The notes under the pieces were generated by a model. The model did no database searches and had not been told where the DNA came from. It saw only the letters and a program-made list of their open reading frames with translations. Position numbers and translations under genes: made by a program. From assembly GCA_946628745.1 (NCBI GenBank), contig CAMOXA010000012.1:1-16903 (forward strand): DNA of 16,903 nt, read 5' to 3'. Positions 7,965 through 15,069 of this stretch are shown here, piece after piece (within the stretch, counting starts at the first letter, position 1; each line of letters opens with the position of its first letter). Origin of the DNA: an uncultured Verrucomicrobiota bacterium. Its GTDB lineage: Bacteria; Verrucomicrobiota; Kiritimatiellia; RFP12; UBA1067.

Positions 7965-7994
7965 ATTATAGCATACTATATTGTTCGCGCGCAA
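7965..7994 (-). promoter_or_regulatory. Promoter of the gspF-pseudopilin operon (extended -10)
   Basis: On the minus strand a perfect TATAAT (7965-7970) is preceded by TGC (7971-7973), an extended -10. A weak -35, TTGCGC, lies at 7989-7994 with an 18-bp spacer. Transcription would start near 7958, about 23 nt before the gspF ATG and its AGAGGAAC ribosome site. It is the only good sigma70-type match in the 144-bp gap, so it probably drives all nine downstream genes. Confidence 0.7.
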
Positions 7995-8036
7995 GTGAAA
8001 TAACCATGGAGTTTTCATTTGGCCGACTGCCCGATT

Positions 8037-8056
8037 CCAGTGCTGCACTTCACTGG
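8037..8056. repeat. Small inverted repeat after the D-aminoacylase gene
   Basis: CCAGTG and CACTGG form a 6-bp stem with an 8-base loop in the gap between the D-aminoacylase stop and the gspF promoter. There is no T-tract on the minus strand after it, so it is not a standard intrinsic terminator. It might slow or end transcription from the upstream operon, or have no function. Confidence 0.3.
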
Positions 8057-8079
8057 GAAACTTCGCCGCCCCGCGGCCG

Positions 8080-9660
8080 CTACTTCTCCAGGAACCTGCC
8101 CGCGCGCTTTCCCGTGAACCTGCCGCCTCGCCATGTGACGGCACCGTTCACTATCACGCACTCGACCCCGCTCGAGAACCTGTGGGGTTCCGTGTACGTC
8201 GCCTCGGCGCGAAAACCGTTTTCGTCCCAGATCGCAATGTCGGCGTACGCTCCCTTTTCCAGCACGCCGCGCCCTTCGAGGCCGAACCTGCGAGCTGGAA
8301 CCGACGTCATTCTCGCGACGGCTTCCTCCCGCGCAATCCCGAGAGTTCTCGCCCTCCTGTAGAACTCGGGCATTGTCGCGTAAGCCCTCGGGTGCGGATG
8401 GTCCTCGCCGAGCGGACCCCACGGCGCGCGCAGCGACGCGTCGCTTCCCGGCACGATCCACGGCCTCGCGATTATCTTGTCCAGATTCTCTTCGCTCATT
8501 CCGAAGAAGAACGCGCCCGTCCTGCAAAGGTCCTTTTCGAGAATGGTGCATACGAGACTGCCGGGGCCGGCCGCCGCGGCGTCTCCCGCCGCGAGTATTT
8601 CAGCCACCGTCCTGCCGCTGAACTTCTTGCAGTCGGCGTGCCACGTCCCGCCGATCATGACTGTCGACCAGTCTCTGTCGAGCAAGTCTATTTCGCGCTC
8701 GATTCTTTTTCGCGCCGCCGGGTCCCTAAGGCGCACGCACTCCGCTTTCGCGGCACCCTCCTGCGCCCAGTCCGGCAGCACCACGTCGAGGTCCGTCCCG
8801 GCCGCGCAGTACGGGTAGCGGTCGCTGCCGAGGAATATTCCCTCTTCGATTCCTGCCTCGACCTTCTCCAGTACGGCGTCTATCTTGTGCCAGTTTTTGC
8901 GTCCGCTTGTCTTCAGGTGCGAAATCTCCGCGCGTATGCCCGTGCGTCTCGCGAGGGTGGCGACTTCGTCTATCGCCTCCAGTATCGCGTCGCCTTCCGA
9001 GCGCATGTGGGTGGCGTAGATGCCGCCTTTCGCCGCGGCGGTTTTCGCGAGAGCTTCCACTTCGTCCGGCGTGGAGTATTTGCCGGGCTGGTATATGAGC
9101 CCTGTCGTGAGACCCCTTCCCCCTTCGTCCATCGCGGCCTCGAGAAGCCTTTTCATTTTATCGATCTCGTCAGGCGTTGCCGCGCGCGCGGCGTAGCCCG
9201 TGACGGACGACCTCAAAGTGTTGTGCCCTATGAACTGCACGGTGTTCACGGCGGGCTTCGCCTGTTCGAGCGCTTCGCGGTACTCGGCGAGCGACCTCCA
9301 GGTGAGTCTGTCGCCGAGAAGCGACGCCCAGTCCGAAGACAGTCTCGCCTCCCCGTAGCGCGGCGCGGCGGATCCTCCACACTGTCCGTTGATCTCTGTC
9401 GTTATACCCTGCGTTATCTTCGAAGGCGCGTCGGGCTCTATGATGAGATACGCGTCGGAGTGCGTGTGGGCGTCGATGAAGCCCGGCGACACAATCATTC
9501 CCTTCGCGTCTATGATGTCGGCGCCGCGGCGCGCTTCCTCTCCAGGGCCTTCGCCTTCCCGGCACACCGCCGCTATTCTGTCGCCCTCTATGACGACCTC
9601 GCCGCGCGCGGCCGGTTTCCCGGTCCCGTCCACGACGGTTCCGTTTGCTATTATCGTCAT
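8080..9660 (-). CDS. N-acyl-D-amino-acid deacylase (D-aminoacylase family amidohydrolase)
   Basis: This 526-residue cytoplasmic metallo-hydrolase would cleave N-acyl-D-amino acids to the free D-amino acid and a carboxylate. Visible family features in order are an N-terminal beta-sandwich start (IIANGTVVDGTG), the metal-binding HTH of GFIDAHTHSD (His 65 and 67), the bridging Cys 94 in NGQCGGSA, His 218 in ATHMRSE, His 248 in ISHLK, and the catalytic Asp 407 in PGSDAS. The Cys/His spacing agrees with what I recall for the Alcaligenes D-aminoacylase (Cys96, His220, His250). The C terminus ends in the usual second beta-sandwich (GAYADIAIWDE, then VIVNGAVTWRGG). Its length is normal. It starts 4 bp after the UPF0210 stop, so the two are co-translated. 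Substrates could come from D-amino-acid peptides or cell-wall material. The exact acyl specificity cannot be read, and related dihydroorotase-like or N-acyl-D-glutamate enzymes remain possible. Confidence 0.9.
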   Translation of the reverse strand: MTIIANGTVVDGTGKPAARGEVVIEGDRIAAVCREGEGPGEEARRGADIIDAKGMIVSPGFIDAHTHSDAYLIIEPDAPSKITQGITTEINGQCGGSAAPRYGEARLSSDWASLLGDRLTWRSLAEYREALEQAKPAVNTVQFIGHNTLRSSVTGYAARAATPDEIDKMKRLLEAAMDEGGRGLTTGLIYQPGKYSTPDEVEALAKTAAAKGGIYATHMRSEGDAILEAIDEVATLARRTGIRAEISHLKTSGRKNWHKIDAVLEKVEAGIEEGIFLGSDRYPYCAAGTDLDVVLPDWAQEGAAKAECVRLRDPAARKRIEREIDLLDRDWSTVMIGGTWHADCKKFSGRTVAEILAAGDAAAAGPGSLVCTILEKDLCRTGAFFFGMSEENLDKIIARPWIVPGSDASLRAPWGPLGEDHPHPRAYATMPEFYRRARTLGIAREEAVARMTSVPARRFGLEGRGVLEKGAYADIAIWDENGFRAEATYTEPHRFSSGVECVIVNGAVTWRGGRFTGKRAGRFLEK

Positions 9661-9664
9661 CTCG

Positions 9665-11029
9665 TCAGTTCTTGAAGGAATGTATCGGGGCGGGTATGCG
9701 TCCCTTTCTCGCTATCATCGCTTCACACGAAAACGGCGATACTTTCATGACCGGCGCGTGGCCGAGAAGCCCGCCGAACTCTACCGTGTCGCCTACCTTT
9801 TTCCCTGCCACGGGTATGACGCGCACTGCGGTCGTCTTCTGGTTTATCATTCCTATCGCCGCTTCGTCGGCTATCATTCCCGCGATGGACGACGCCGGGG
9901 TGTCGCCGGGTATCGCTATCATGTCGAGCCCCACCGAGCAGACGCATGTCATGGCCTCGAGTTTCTCGATCGTGAGAGCGCCGGCTTCGACAGCGTCGAT
10001 CATTCCCTGGTCTTCCGATACCGGTATGAACGCTCCCGAAAGTCCGCCCACGTACGAACTCGCCATGACTCCGCCTTTTTTAACCTGGTCGTTCAAGAGT
10101 GCGAGAGCCGCCGTCGTGCCCGGCGCGCCCGGATGCTCCAGCCCTATCTCGCGCAGGATGTCCGCCACCGAATCCCCTACCGCCGGTGTCGGCGCGAGAG
10201 AAAGGTCTATTATGCCGAACGGCAGATTGAGCCTCTTGGCCGCCTCTTGGGCCACGAGCTGTCCCACGCGCGTTATCTTGAACGCCGTGCGCTTTATCGT
10301 TTCGCAAAGCGTCTCGAAGTCGGCGCCTCTTATGGACTTCAAAACATGGTTGACCACCCCGGGTCCGGACACCCCTACGTTTATGACGGCATCCCCTTCG
10401 CTCACTCCGTGGAACGCCCCCGCCATGAACGGATTGTCGTCAGGCGCGTTGCATAGAACCACCAGCTTCGCGCACCCGAGAGAATCCCTGTCTTTCGTGA
10501 GGTCCGCCGTCTTCTTGATGGTTTCGCCCATGAGTCTGACGGCGTCCATGTCGATTCCGGTTTTCGTCGATCCCACGTTTACCGACGAACACAGCCTTTC
10601 CGTGCAGGCCATCGCCTCGGGTATCGATCTTATCAGCAGCTCGTCCGCGGGCGTCATTCCTTTCGAGACAACCGCCGAATAGCCGCCTATGAAATTCACC
10701 CCTAGCTTCTTCGCCGCCTTGTCGAGCGTCTTCGCTATCCTTGCAAAGTCGGACGGCTTTTTGCAGCAGGCCGCCCCCACTATCGCCGCGGGAGTTATCG
10801 ATATTCTCTTGTTGACTACCGGCACCCCGAATTCCCTGCCTATGTCGTCGCCTGTTTTCACAAGGTCCTTCGCCAGGCGCGTCAACTTGCCGTATATGTT
10901 GTCGCACGTGTTCTTTAGCGACTTGTCCGCGCAGTCGAGAAGAGACACGCCCATCGTTATGGTGCGCACGTCGAGGTTCTCCTCGGCGATCATCTTGTTT
11001 GTCTCGAGAACTTCGTATATGTTGATCAT
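9665..11029 (-). CDS. UPF0210 / DUF711 (PFL-fold) family protein
   Basis: This 454-residue protein matches the conserved UPF0210 family over its full length: the N-terminal ETNKMIAEENLDVRTITMGV, then NKRISITPAA (about 74-83), SGPGVVNHVL, the Gly-rich ASSYVGGLSGAFIPVSEDQGM, and a C-terminal VEFGGLLGHAPVM. The family is structurally related to pyruvate formate-lyase-type folds, but its biochemical role is not settled to my knowledge. In Firmicutes the gene usually follows a UPF0237 ACT-domain gene, and that is exactly the order here, with a 40-bp gap. This supports a conserved two-protein function, perhaps an amino-acid- or small-molecule-controlled enzyme. The placement 4 bp before a D-aminoacylase suggests a link to amino-acid metabolism, which is my inference. 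Confidence 0.92.
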   Translation of the reverse strand: MINIYEVLETNKMIAEENLDVRTITMGVSLLDCADKSLKNTCDNIYGKLTRLAKDLVKTGDDIGREFGVPVVNKRISITPAAIVGAACCKKPSDFARIAKTLDKAAKKLGVNFIGGYSAVVSKGMTPADELLIRSIPEAMACTERLCSSVNVGSTKTGIDMDAVRLMGETIKKTADLTKDRDSLGCAKLVVLCNAPDDNPFMAGAFHGVSEGDAVINVGVSGPGVVNHVLKSIRGADFETLCETIKRTAFKITRVGQLVAQEAAKRLNLPFGIIDLSLAPTPAVGDSVADILREIGLEHPGAPGTTAALALLNDQVKKGGVMASSYVGGLSGAFIPVSEDQGMIDAVEAGALTIEKLEAMTCVCSVGLDMIAIPGDTPASSIAGMIADEAAIGMINQKTTAVRVIPVAGKKVGDTVEFGGLLGHAPVMKVSPFSCEAMIARKGRIPAPIHSFKN

Positions 11030-11069
11030 CTCGTCTTCCCGCTCAGGTTTTGCGAATGTCTCGAGCCTC

Positions 11070-11342
11070 TCAGACCCTGTGCATCTTCTCGAATATCTCG
11101 GACTTCTGGCACCTTATCTTGAGACCCATCTCCATGCCGAGCTTCGCCAGTTCGGCGCCTATTTTGTCGAACGTTTTTTTCGTCTTGCCCAAGTCTACTA
11201 TCATCATCATGTTGAAGTAGTCCTGCACAACCGTCTGGCTGATGTCGAGTATGTTTATGTCGGCCTTCGCGAGATAGACCGCCGTCTTGGCGATTATGCC
11301 AACCTTGTCTTTGCCGACTACCGTTATTATTGCCTTTTTCAT
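11070..11342 (-). CDS. UPF0237-type ACT-domain protein
   Basis: This 90-residue protein is a single ACT domain. MKKAIITVVGKDKVGIIA is the first strand and ligand loop, ADINILDISQTVVQDYFNMMMIVDL the helix and central strands, and the C-terminal helix ends with the basic KIRCQKSEIFEKMHRV typical of UPF0237. ACT domains bind amino acids and regulate partner enzymes. This family is normally paired with UPF0210, which is the next gene. I chose the ATG at 11342 over the longer upstream frame because it begins the domain exactly and lies after the stop of the preceding gene. The ribosome site is weak (AAGAAA). It probably acts as the ligand sensor for the downstream UPF0210 protein, by association rather than by demonstration. 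Confidence 0.9.
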   Translation of the reverse strand: MKKAIITVVGKDKVGIIAKTAVYLAKADINILDISQTVVQDYFNMMMIVDLGKTKKTFDKIGAELAKLGMEMGLKIRCQKSEIFEKMHRV

Positions 11343-11370
11343 ATTTCTTGCCGCTTTGCGCCTGTTGAGG

Positions 11371-11835
11371 CTAGACCACGTAGGGATTGCCGCAGAAAGT
11401 GCATATCGCCCCGTCGTGCAACGCTCCGCCGCAGTTGGGGCATTTTCTCTCCAGCACTTCACCGCATATCGCACAAAACCTGCCGCCTGCCGGATCTTCC
11501 GCTTCCCTGTCCGGCCTTAGCAGTCTTCTACCCTCCACCATGTACGCATGGTGCGAAGGACAATGGGGATTCGGACAATACCCTTTGTCTTTCAAGTCGA
11601 CATTTATCGCCGCCGCGGCAGTCTCCCCTTCATTCACCATTTCGGCTTTGATGTCGAACTTCTTCAGCAGCTTGCCTATGGCTTCATCGTTGAGCTTTGT
11701 GCCGTCCCCCTGCTCGAACATCGACAGCGCCGGCTGCTTGCATCCTATTTCCGCAGCCAATGCGCTTTGGGAGATGCCCGCTTTCTTTCGGGCGTCTCTC
11801 ACTTTGAAGCACACTTCTGGTCTAAGATTTGTCAC
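11371..11835 (-). CDS. XRE-type helix-turn-helix protein with C-terminal zinc ribbons
   Basis: With a GTG start at 11835 the protein has 154 residues. Residues 10-62 form an XRE-like helix-turn-helix (VRDARKKAGISQSALAAEIG, then QPALSMFEQG). Residues 85-150 carry four Cys pairs: C87-x4-C92 (with His 95 and 96), C121-x2-C124, C132-x2-C135 and C145-x2-C148. These could make two zinc ribbons. The product is presumably a DNA-binding regulator or a nucleic-acid adaptor. I do not recognise a named family. Frames reach back to a TTG at 11886, but that would place the start inside the DnaA-box repeats with no ribosome site. A second GTG at 11814 is also possible, because a CATAAT-like -10 lies close to the first. 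It heads the cluster with the ACT gene, 28 bp upstream of it. Confidence 0.75.
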   Translation of the reverse strand: MTNLRPEVCFKVRDARKKAGISQSALAAEIGCKQPALSMFEQGDGTKLNDEAIGKLLKKFDIKAEMVNEGETAAAAINVDLKDKGYCPNPHCPSHHAYMVEGRRLLRPDREAEDPAGGRFCAICGEVLERKCPNCGGALHDGAICTFCGNPYVV

Positions 11836-11879
11836 GGCGGATATTATGGACTTTTTTTCTGACTTTAACAAGGGGGTAA

Positions 11880-11941
11880 TTATCAACAGTTATCAACAGA
11901 CTTATAAACTTATAAACACCTGTAGACAACTTTGTAGATAA
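11880..11941. other. Cluster of six DnaA-box-like 9-mers, candidate oriC
   Basis: Six 9-mers follow one another. On the plus strand are TTATCAACA at 11880-11888 and 11890-11898, TTATAAACT at 11902-11910 and TTATAAACA at 11910-11918. On the minus strand are TTGTCTACA at 11921-11929 and TTATCTACA at 11933-11941. Start-to-start distances are 10, 12, 8, 11 and 12 bp, averaging one helical turn. The Escherichia coli box is TTATCCACA; TTATCAACA and TTATCTACA differ from it at one position. Both also occur exactly upstream of dnaA. This arrangement fits an origin of replication with DnaA loading on one face of the helix. It could instead be only a DnaA-controlled operator. Confidence 0.55.
11901..11929 (-). 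promoter_or_regulatory. Candidate promoter of the zinc-ribbon/ACT/UPF0210 cluster
   Basis: TTGTCT (11924-11929) and TATAAG (11901-11906) are separated by 17 bp on the minus strand. They lie within the DnaA-box-like repeats, so DnaA binding could affect this promoter. A second possible promoter, TTGTTA and CATAAT with a 17-bp spacer, lies closer to the start codon. Neither is decisive. Confidence 0.4.
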
Positions 11942-11988
11942 GAAATGCCACTTTTTGCGCCTTTATCACCCATTCATCAAGTTATGGA

Positions 11989-12003
11989 GTTTATATTATA
12001 AAC
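11989..12003. repeat. AT-rich 15-bp palindrome next to the box cluster
   Basis: GTTTATATTATAAAC is a perfect inverted repeat with a single central base, 48 bp from the last DnaA-box-like site and just after the coiled-coil gene stop. It is AT-only except at its ends, so it could be part of an unwinding element. It has no GC stem and so is not a conventional terminator. Confidence 0.4.
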
Positions 12004-12008
12004 AACCT

Positions 12009-12704
12009 TCAGTAAGTGCGCTTGATTATCTCGGACGGCATAAGGTATTCTTCGCCGTTCTTGTGCGATATTCCCATTTCTTCCAGCACCCTTATTACCT
12101 CGCCGCTCACCAAATTGCCGTTGTCGGCGAAAAGCTTCTCAAGTTCCGCCCGCTTCTTGGCGAGCGTTCCGTTGGGTTCGTTGGCGACAAGAACACTCTC
12201 AAGTATCTGCGCCCTTCTTATTCTCCCGTCTCTTTCGGCGGCGTCTCTCGCCTCTCTCAAGACCTCGATAACATGGTCGCGCGTTTCTCCCGGAAATCTG
12301 TCGGGCAATTCAACTTCCCTGTCTAGAAGTGCGAGAGAGTTCGGGTTTCTCTCCTGCATGTCGAGCTCCCGGTCTATTTTCTCGAACAGCTCTTTTTCGA
12401 GTTTCTCGATTCTTCCTTTTTGTTCTTCTGCAAGCTTCGACTTTTTCCCGGCTTCTTTCTTGAGATTCTCGTTCTCTTCTCTTAGCCTGGACACTTCTTG
12501 TTCCTTCGAGGCAAGCGTGTTCTTAAGCTCTTCTATTTCATGTTCGATCTTTACTTTTTCTTCGGCGAGAGCTTCTACCACCGCCTTTTGAACGTCAAGT
12601 TCGGGAGTTTCCGCTTCTTCTTCTTGCACTTTCTCTTCAAAAGTCTCTTCTGCTTTTAAAGGTTTCTCTTCTTCCATAAACTCGTTTATGTCAAAGGCTT
12701 TCAT
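12009..12704 (-). CDS. Coiled-coil protein with conserved C-terminal domain, function unknown
   Basis: This 231-residue soluble protein has three regions: an acidic Glu-rich N terminus (1-40), a long coiled coil at about 48-115 (IEHEIEELKNTLASKEQEV and onwards), and a compact C-terminal domain at 118-231. That domain reads NPNSLALLDREVELPDRFPG, then helices with EVLREARDAAERDGRIRRAQ, then LEKLFADNGNLVSGEVI and a final LMPSEIIKRTY. I do not recognise a named family, though the C-terminal block looks conserved rather than random. There is no signal peptide or membrane segment. The ATG overlaps the TGA of the methyltransferase gene (ATGA), so its translation is coupled to a dnaN-proximal operon. 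Its last codons border the candidate origin. A structural or replication/chromosome-linked role is possible from context only. Confidence 0.85.
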   Translation of the reverse strand: MKAFDINEFMEEEKPLKAEETFEEKVQEEEAETPELDVQKAVVEALAEEKVKIEHEIEELKNTLASKEQEVSRLREENENLKKEAGKKSKLAEEQKGRIEKLEKELFEKIDRELDMQERNPNSLALLDREVELPDRFPGETRDHVIEVLREARDAAERDGRIRRAQILESVLVANEPNGTLAKKRAELEKLFADNGNLVSGEVIRVLEEMGISHKNGEEYLMPSEIIKRTY

Positions 12705-13933
12705 TTATTGTTTTGTCCTTTCAGTTCGCAGCCGGGATATATGAACAGCCGGCAGTCAATAGGACCGTTGAAAAACGGCACTCTGTTCTTGTAGTAGATA
12801 TTGACAAGTCTTGCCAAATCGGGATTTCCCGTTATGAGACCTCCCGTCCAGCCTCTGCATTTCTCGTTGAGGAACGTTCCAATGCGTTCGTAGACAGGCG
12901 AGAGCTCTTCGACGGTTCCGAGTCGTATGCCGTATTCCGGATTGAAAAATACGCATCCTTTTTCTTCCGGTATAGGGCTCTCGGCGAAGTCGCAGTCTTT
13001 GAACTCTATATACTGCGCCACACCTGCGGCTATCGCGTTCGTGTGTGCGTTCTCGATTGCTTCAGGAGATATGTCGGTCGCTATTATGCGCGGCATAGCG
13101 TCTGTTTTCTCTTCCTTTCGCGCCTCAAGAACCATTTCCTTCCATATCTGTTCGGGCGACGCGCCGAAATGCTGGCGTGGAGCTACCGTCGGCGCTTTCT
13201 CTCCGGGTATTATCTTGCTGTATCCTTTTATGGACTGGAAGGCGAAGTGTCCCTTCAAAGATCCCGGCGCTTTGTTCATCGCTATCATCGCCGCTTCTAT
13301 CGCCGGCGTTCCGCTGCCGCACATCGGCGAAAGGAAAGGCTTCTTGCCATTCCATCCCATCGCCATCAAACATGCCGCGGCGAGTGTTTCCTGCATCGGG
13401 GCCGATCCAGGTATCCTTCTGTATCCTCTCTTCGAAAGCGGCTCGCCCGAAGTGTCGAGATATATTATGACCTGGTCTCTTTCCCAGTAGACAAAAACCG
13501 CCGCGCCTTTGTTTTCACCGCCGGAATCGGGACGCCTCTGGCATTTTTCCCTCATCCTGTCGGCTATCGCGTCTTTCGTGTAAAGTGTCGGCAGTCTCGT
13601 GTCTCTTATCGTGTAGTTGTGCACTATCGAAGAAACAGAGAAATAGCCGTCCGCCTCTATGATGTTTTCCCAGTCGATGCTGACCGCCAATTCATAGAGG
13701 TCTCTTATGTTGCGGCAGTCGGCACGCAAAAGAGGCACGAGTATGCGATGGGCCGTTCTGAGCTTCAGATTCAGCCTCATTACATCTCTCATTTCTCCTC
13801 TGACGACGACTGTGTTTTCCGTAGCCTCTATTATCCGGTAGCCCATCTCGCGAAGTTCCTGTTCCGTCCAGCGGGCGAGTCCCTTCGCGCACGATACTAT
13901 TATCGGATAGTTCTTGTCTGTGAAAAGTTTCAT
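12701..13933 (-). CDS. THUMP-domain class I RNA methyltransferase (RlmL-like N-terminal family)
   Basis: This 410-residue protein resembles the 23S rRNA guanine-N2 methyltransferase RlmL (first half) and related proteins once annotated as N6-adenine DNA methylases. A ferredoxin-like and THUMP region occupies about 1-165. LSKRGYR (166-172) is the usual linker motif. SPMCGSGTPAIEAAMIA (202-218) is the SAM-binding motif I, and ATDIS (285-289) is motif II. The catalytic motif reads FNPEYGIRLG (330-339), where NPPY is normal, so Glu replaces the second Pro. The family transfers a methyl group from S-adenosylmethionine to a base amino group in RNA. The substrate here is not certain. An ATG with AAGG 12 nt upstream starts it, 41 bp after the dnaN stop, and its end overlaps the coiled-coil gene. 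Confidence 0.85.
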   Translation of the reverse strand: MKLFTDKNYPIIVSCAKGLARWTEQELREMGYRIIEATENTVVVRGEMRDVMRLNLKLRTAHRILVPLLRADCRNIRDLYELAVSIDWENIIEADGYFSVSSIVHNYTIRDTRLPTLYTKDAIADRMREKCQRRPDSGGENKGAAVFVYWERDQVIIYLDTSGEPLSKRGYRRIPGSAPMQETLAAACLMAMGWNGKKPFLSPMCGSGTPAIEAAMIAMNKAPGSLKGHFAFQSIKGYSKIIPGEKAPTVAPRQHFGASPEQIWKEMVLEARKEEKTDAMPRIIATDISPEAIENAHTNAIAAGVAQYIEFKDCDFAESPIPEEKGCVFFNPEYGIRLGTVEELSPVYERIGTFLNEKCRGWTGGLITGNPDLARLVNIYYKNRVPFFNGPIDCRLFIYPGCELKGQNNK

Positions 13934-13974
13934 CGGTCTGCCTTTTTACCTTTTGTCTTTCATTTCTTTTTCTC

Positions 13975-15069
13975 TCAGGATATCCTGAGAGGCATGAGAA
14001 CGTAGAGAAACGGAATCGAGCACTTTATCACCGCCGGCGCGTGTCCGTCGTTCAGCTCTATCTTAACCTCGTCGTCGTCTATCGCCTTGAGAGGATCCAT
14101 CACATAGTTGGGATTGAACATTATCTCTATCTTGTCGCCCGCGTACTTGATTGGCACTTCGTCGCTCGCCGATCCTATGTCGTTCACAGCCGAAGTTACT
14201 GTGAGTCTGTTGTCCTCGAATATGAGCTTTGTGGAGTGCGCCTCGTCCATTGTCATCACGCTCGCTCTTTCGAGAGCGTCGAGAAGTAGCTGCCTGTCTA
14301 CCGTGATGCTTTCCTTGCAGCTGCGCGGTATGACCTGCACGTAGTTCGGGTATGCGTCGTCCATCAGCTTCGAGTATATTCTCATGTTTGCAGTTTCGAA
14401 ACTGACCTGCGACTTCTGCACCCTTATCTTCACCTTGCCTTCGCCGTTTATCGCTCTCTGCAATTCCTGCACGGCCTTCGAAGGCAGCACTATATCCCTT
14501 TCGGCGTCCGCCGGAAACTCCATTTCCTTCTCCACAAGCGCGAGTCTCCTGCCGTCCGTCGCCACCATCGTGAGTTTTTGCTCCTTGAAGCTCATGAGAA
14601 CTCCTTTGAGCGTGCGCCTCGTATCGTCCTGCGACGCGGCATATGCCGTCTTTCTCAGCATCTCCTTTATCGTCTGCCCTTCTATCTCGTATGTGTACGC
14701 GTCTTCGTCCTGCGGCAGTCTCGGAAAATCCTTTTCAGGCAGTCCTGTCATCCTGAATCTGGCGGACCCGGCTGTTATGGAAGCTTTCTCATCTTCACCC
14801 ACCTCTACTTCCACAAGTCCTTCAGCCGCCTTGTTGATCGAGTTGAATAGAAGCTTCACCGGCAGCGACGTCGCGCCGCTTTCTTCAGTCTCGCACTTTG
14901 CAGAGGTCTTTATGGATATGTCGAGATCTGTCGTAGTCATCTTCAACTCGTCGCCGTTCGCTTCGAGCAGGACGTTTTGCAGTATGGCTAGCGATCCCTT
15001 CGCCCCTACTATGTTCTGGACCGACTTGAGACCTTCTATGAACTGCGAACGAACTATTGTGAATTTCAT
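13975..15069 (-). CDS. dnaN: DNA polymerase III beta sliding clamp
   Basis: This 364-residue protein is the ring-shaped processivity factor that ties the replicative polymerase to DNA. Three clamp repeats are visible. The first starts MKFTIVRSQFIEGLKSVQNI and includes LAILQNVLLEA and MTTTDLDISIK. The second includes LRKTAYAASQDDTRRTLKGV and MVATDGRRLAL. The third includes LLDALERASVM and FNPNYVMDPLKAI. The terminal FLYVLMPLRIS is the standard clamp C terminus (usually MPMRL) that lines the hydrophobic partner-binding cleft. Its length is normal. The ATG follows AAGGAA at a 9-10 nt spacing. The gene follows dnaA, as in most bacteria, but is separated from it by 265 bp and is followed by a methyltransferase rather than recF. 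Confidence 0.97.
   Translation of the reverse strand: MKFTIVRSQFIEGLKSVQNIVGAKGSLAILQNVLLEANGDELKMTTTDLDISIKTSAKCETEESGATSLPVKLLFNSINKAAEGLVEVEVGEDEKASITAGSARFRMTGLPEKDFPRLPQDEDAYTYEIEGQTIKEMLRKTAYAASQDDTRRTLKGVLMSFKEQKLTMVATDGRRLALVEKEMEFPADAERDIVLPSKAVQELQRAINGEGKVKIRVQKSQVSFETANMRIYSKLMDDAYPNYVQVIPRSCKESITVDRQLLLDALERASVMTMDEAHSTKLIFEDNRLTVTSAVNDIGSASDEVPIKYAGDKIEIMFNPNYVMDPLKAIDDDEVKIELNDGHAPAVIKCSIPFLYVLMPLRIS

Noticed and set aside
6469..7965. Plus-strand open frame of 498 residues opposite gspF
   Set aside because: gspF has full family motifs on the other strand. This frame is rich in Arg, His and Asp with no domain.
8182..9675. Plus-strand open frame of 497 residues
   Set aside because: It is a mirror of the D-aminoacylase gene, whose metal and catalytic motifs are intact on the minus strand.
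11836..11886. TTG start that would lengthen the zinc-ribbon protein by 17 residues
   Set aside because: There is no ribosome site, it lies inside the tandem box repeats, and the added residues precede the helix-turn-helix without need.
11880..11941. CRISPR-like or iteron array interpretation of the short repeats
   Set aside because: Repeats are 9 bp with no unique spacers of CRISPR size. Exact matches to the dnaA upstream sites favour DnaA boxes over plasmid iterons.
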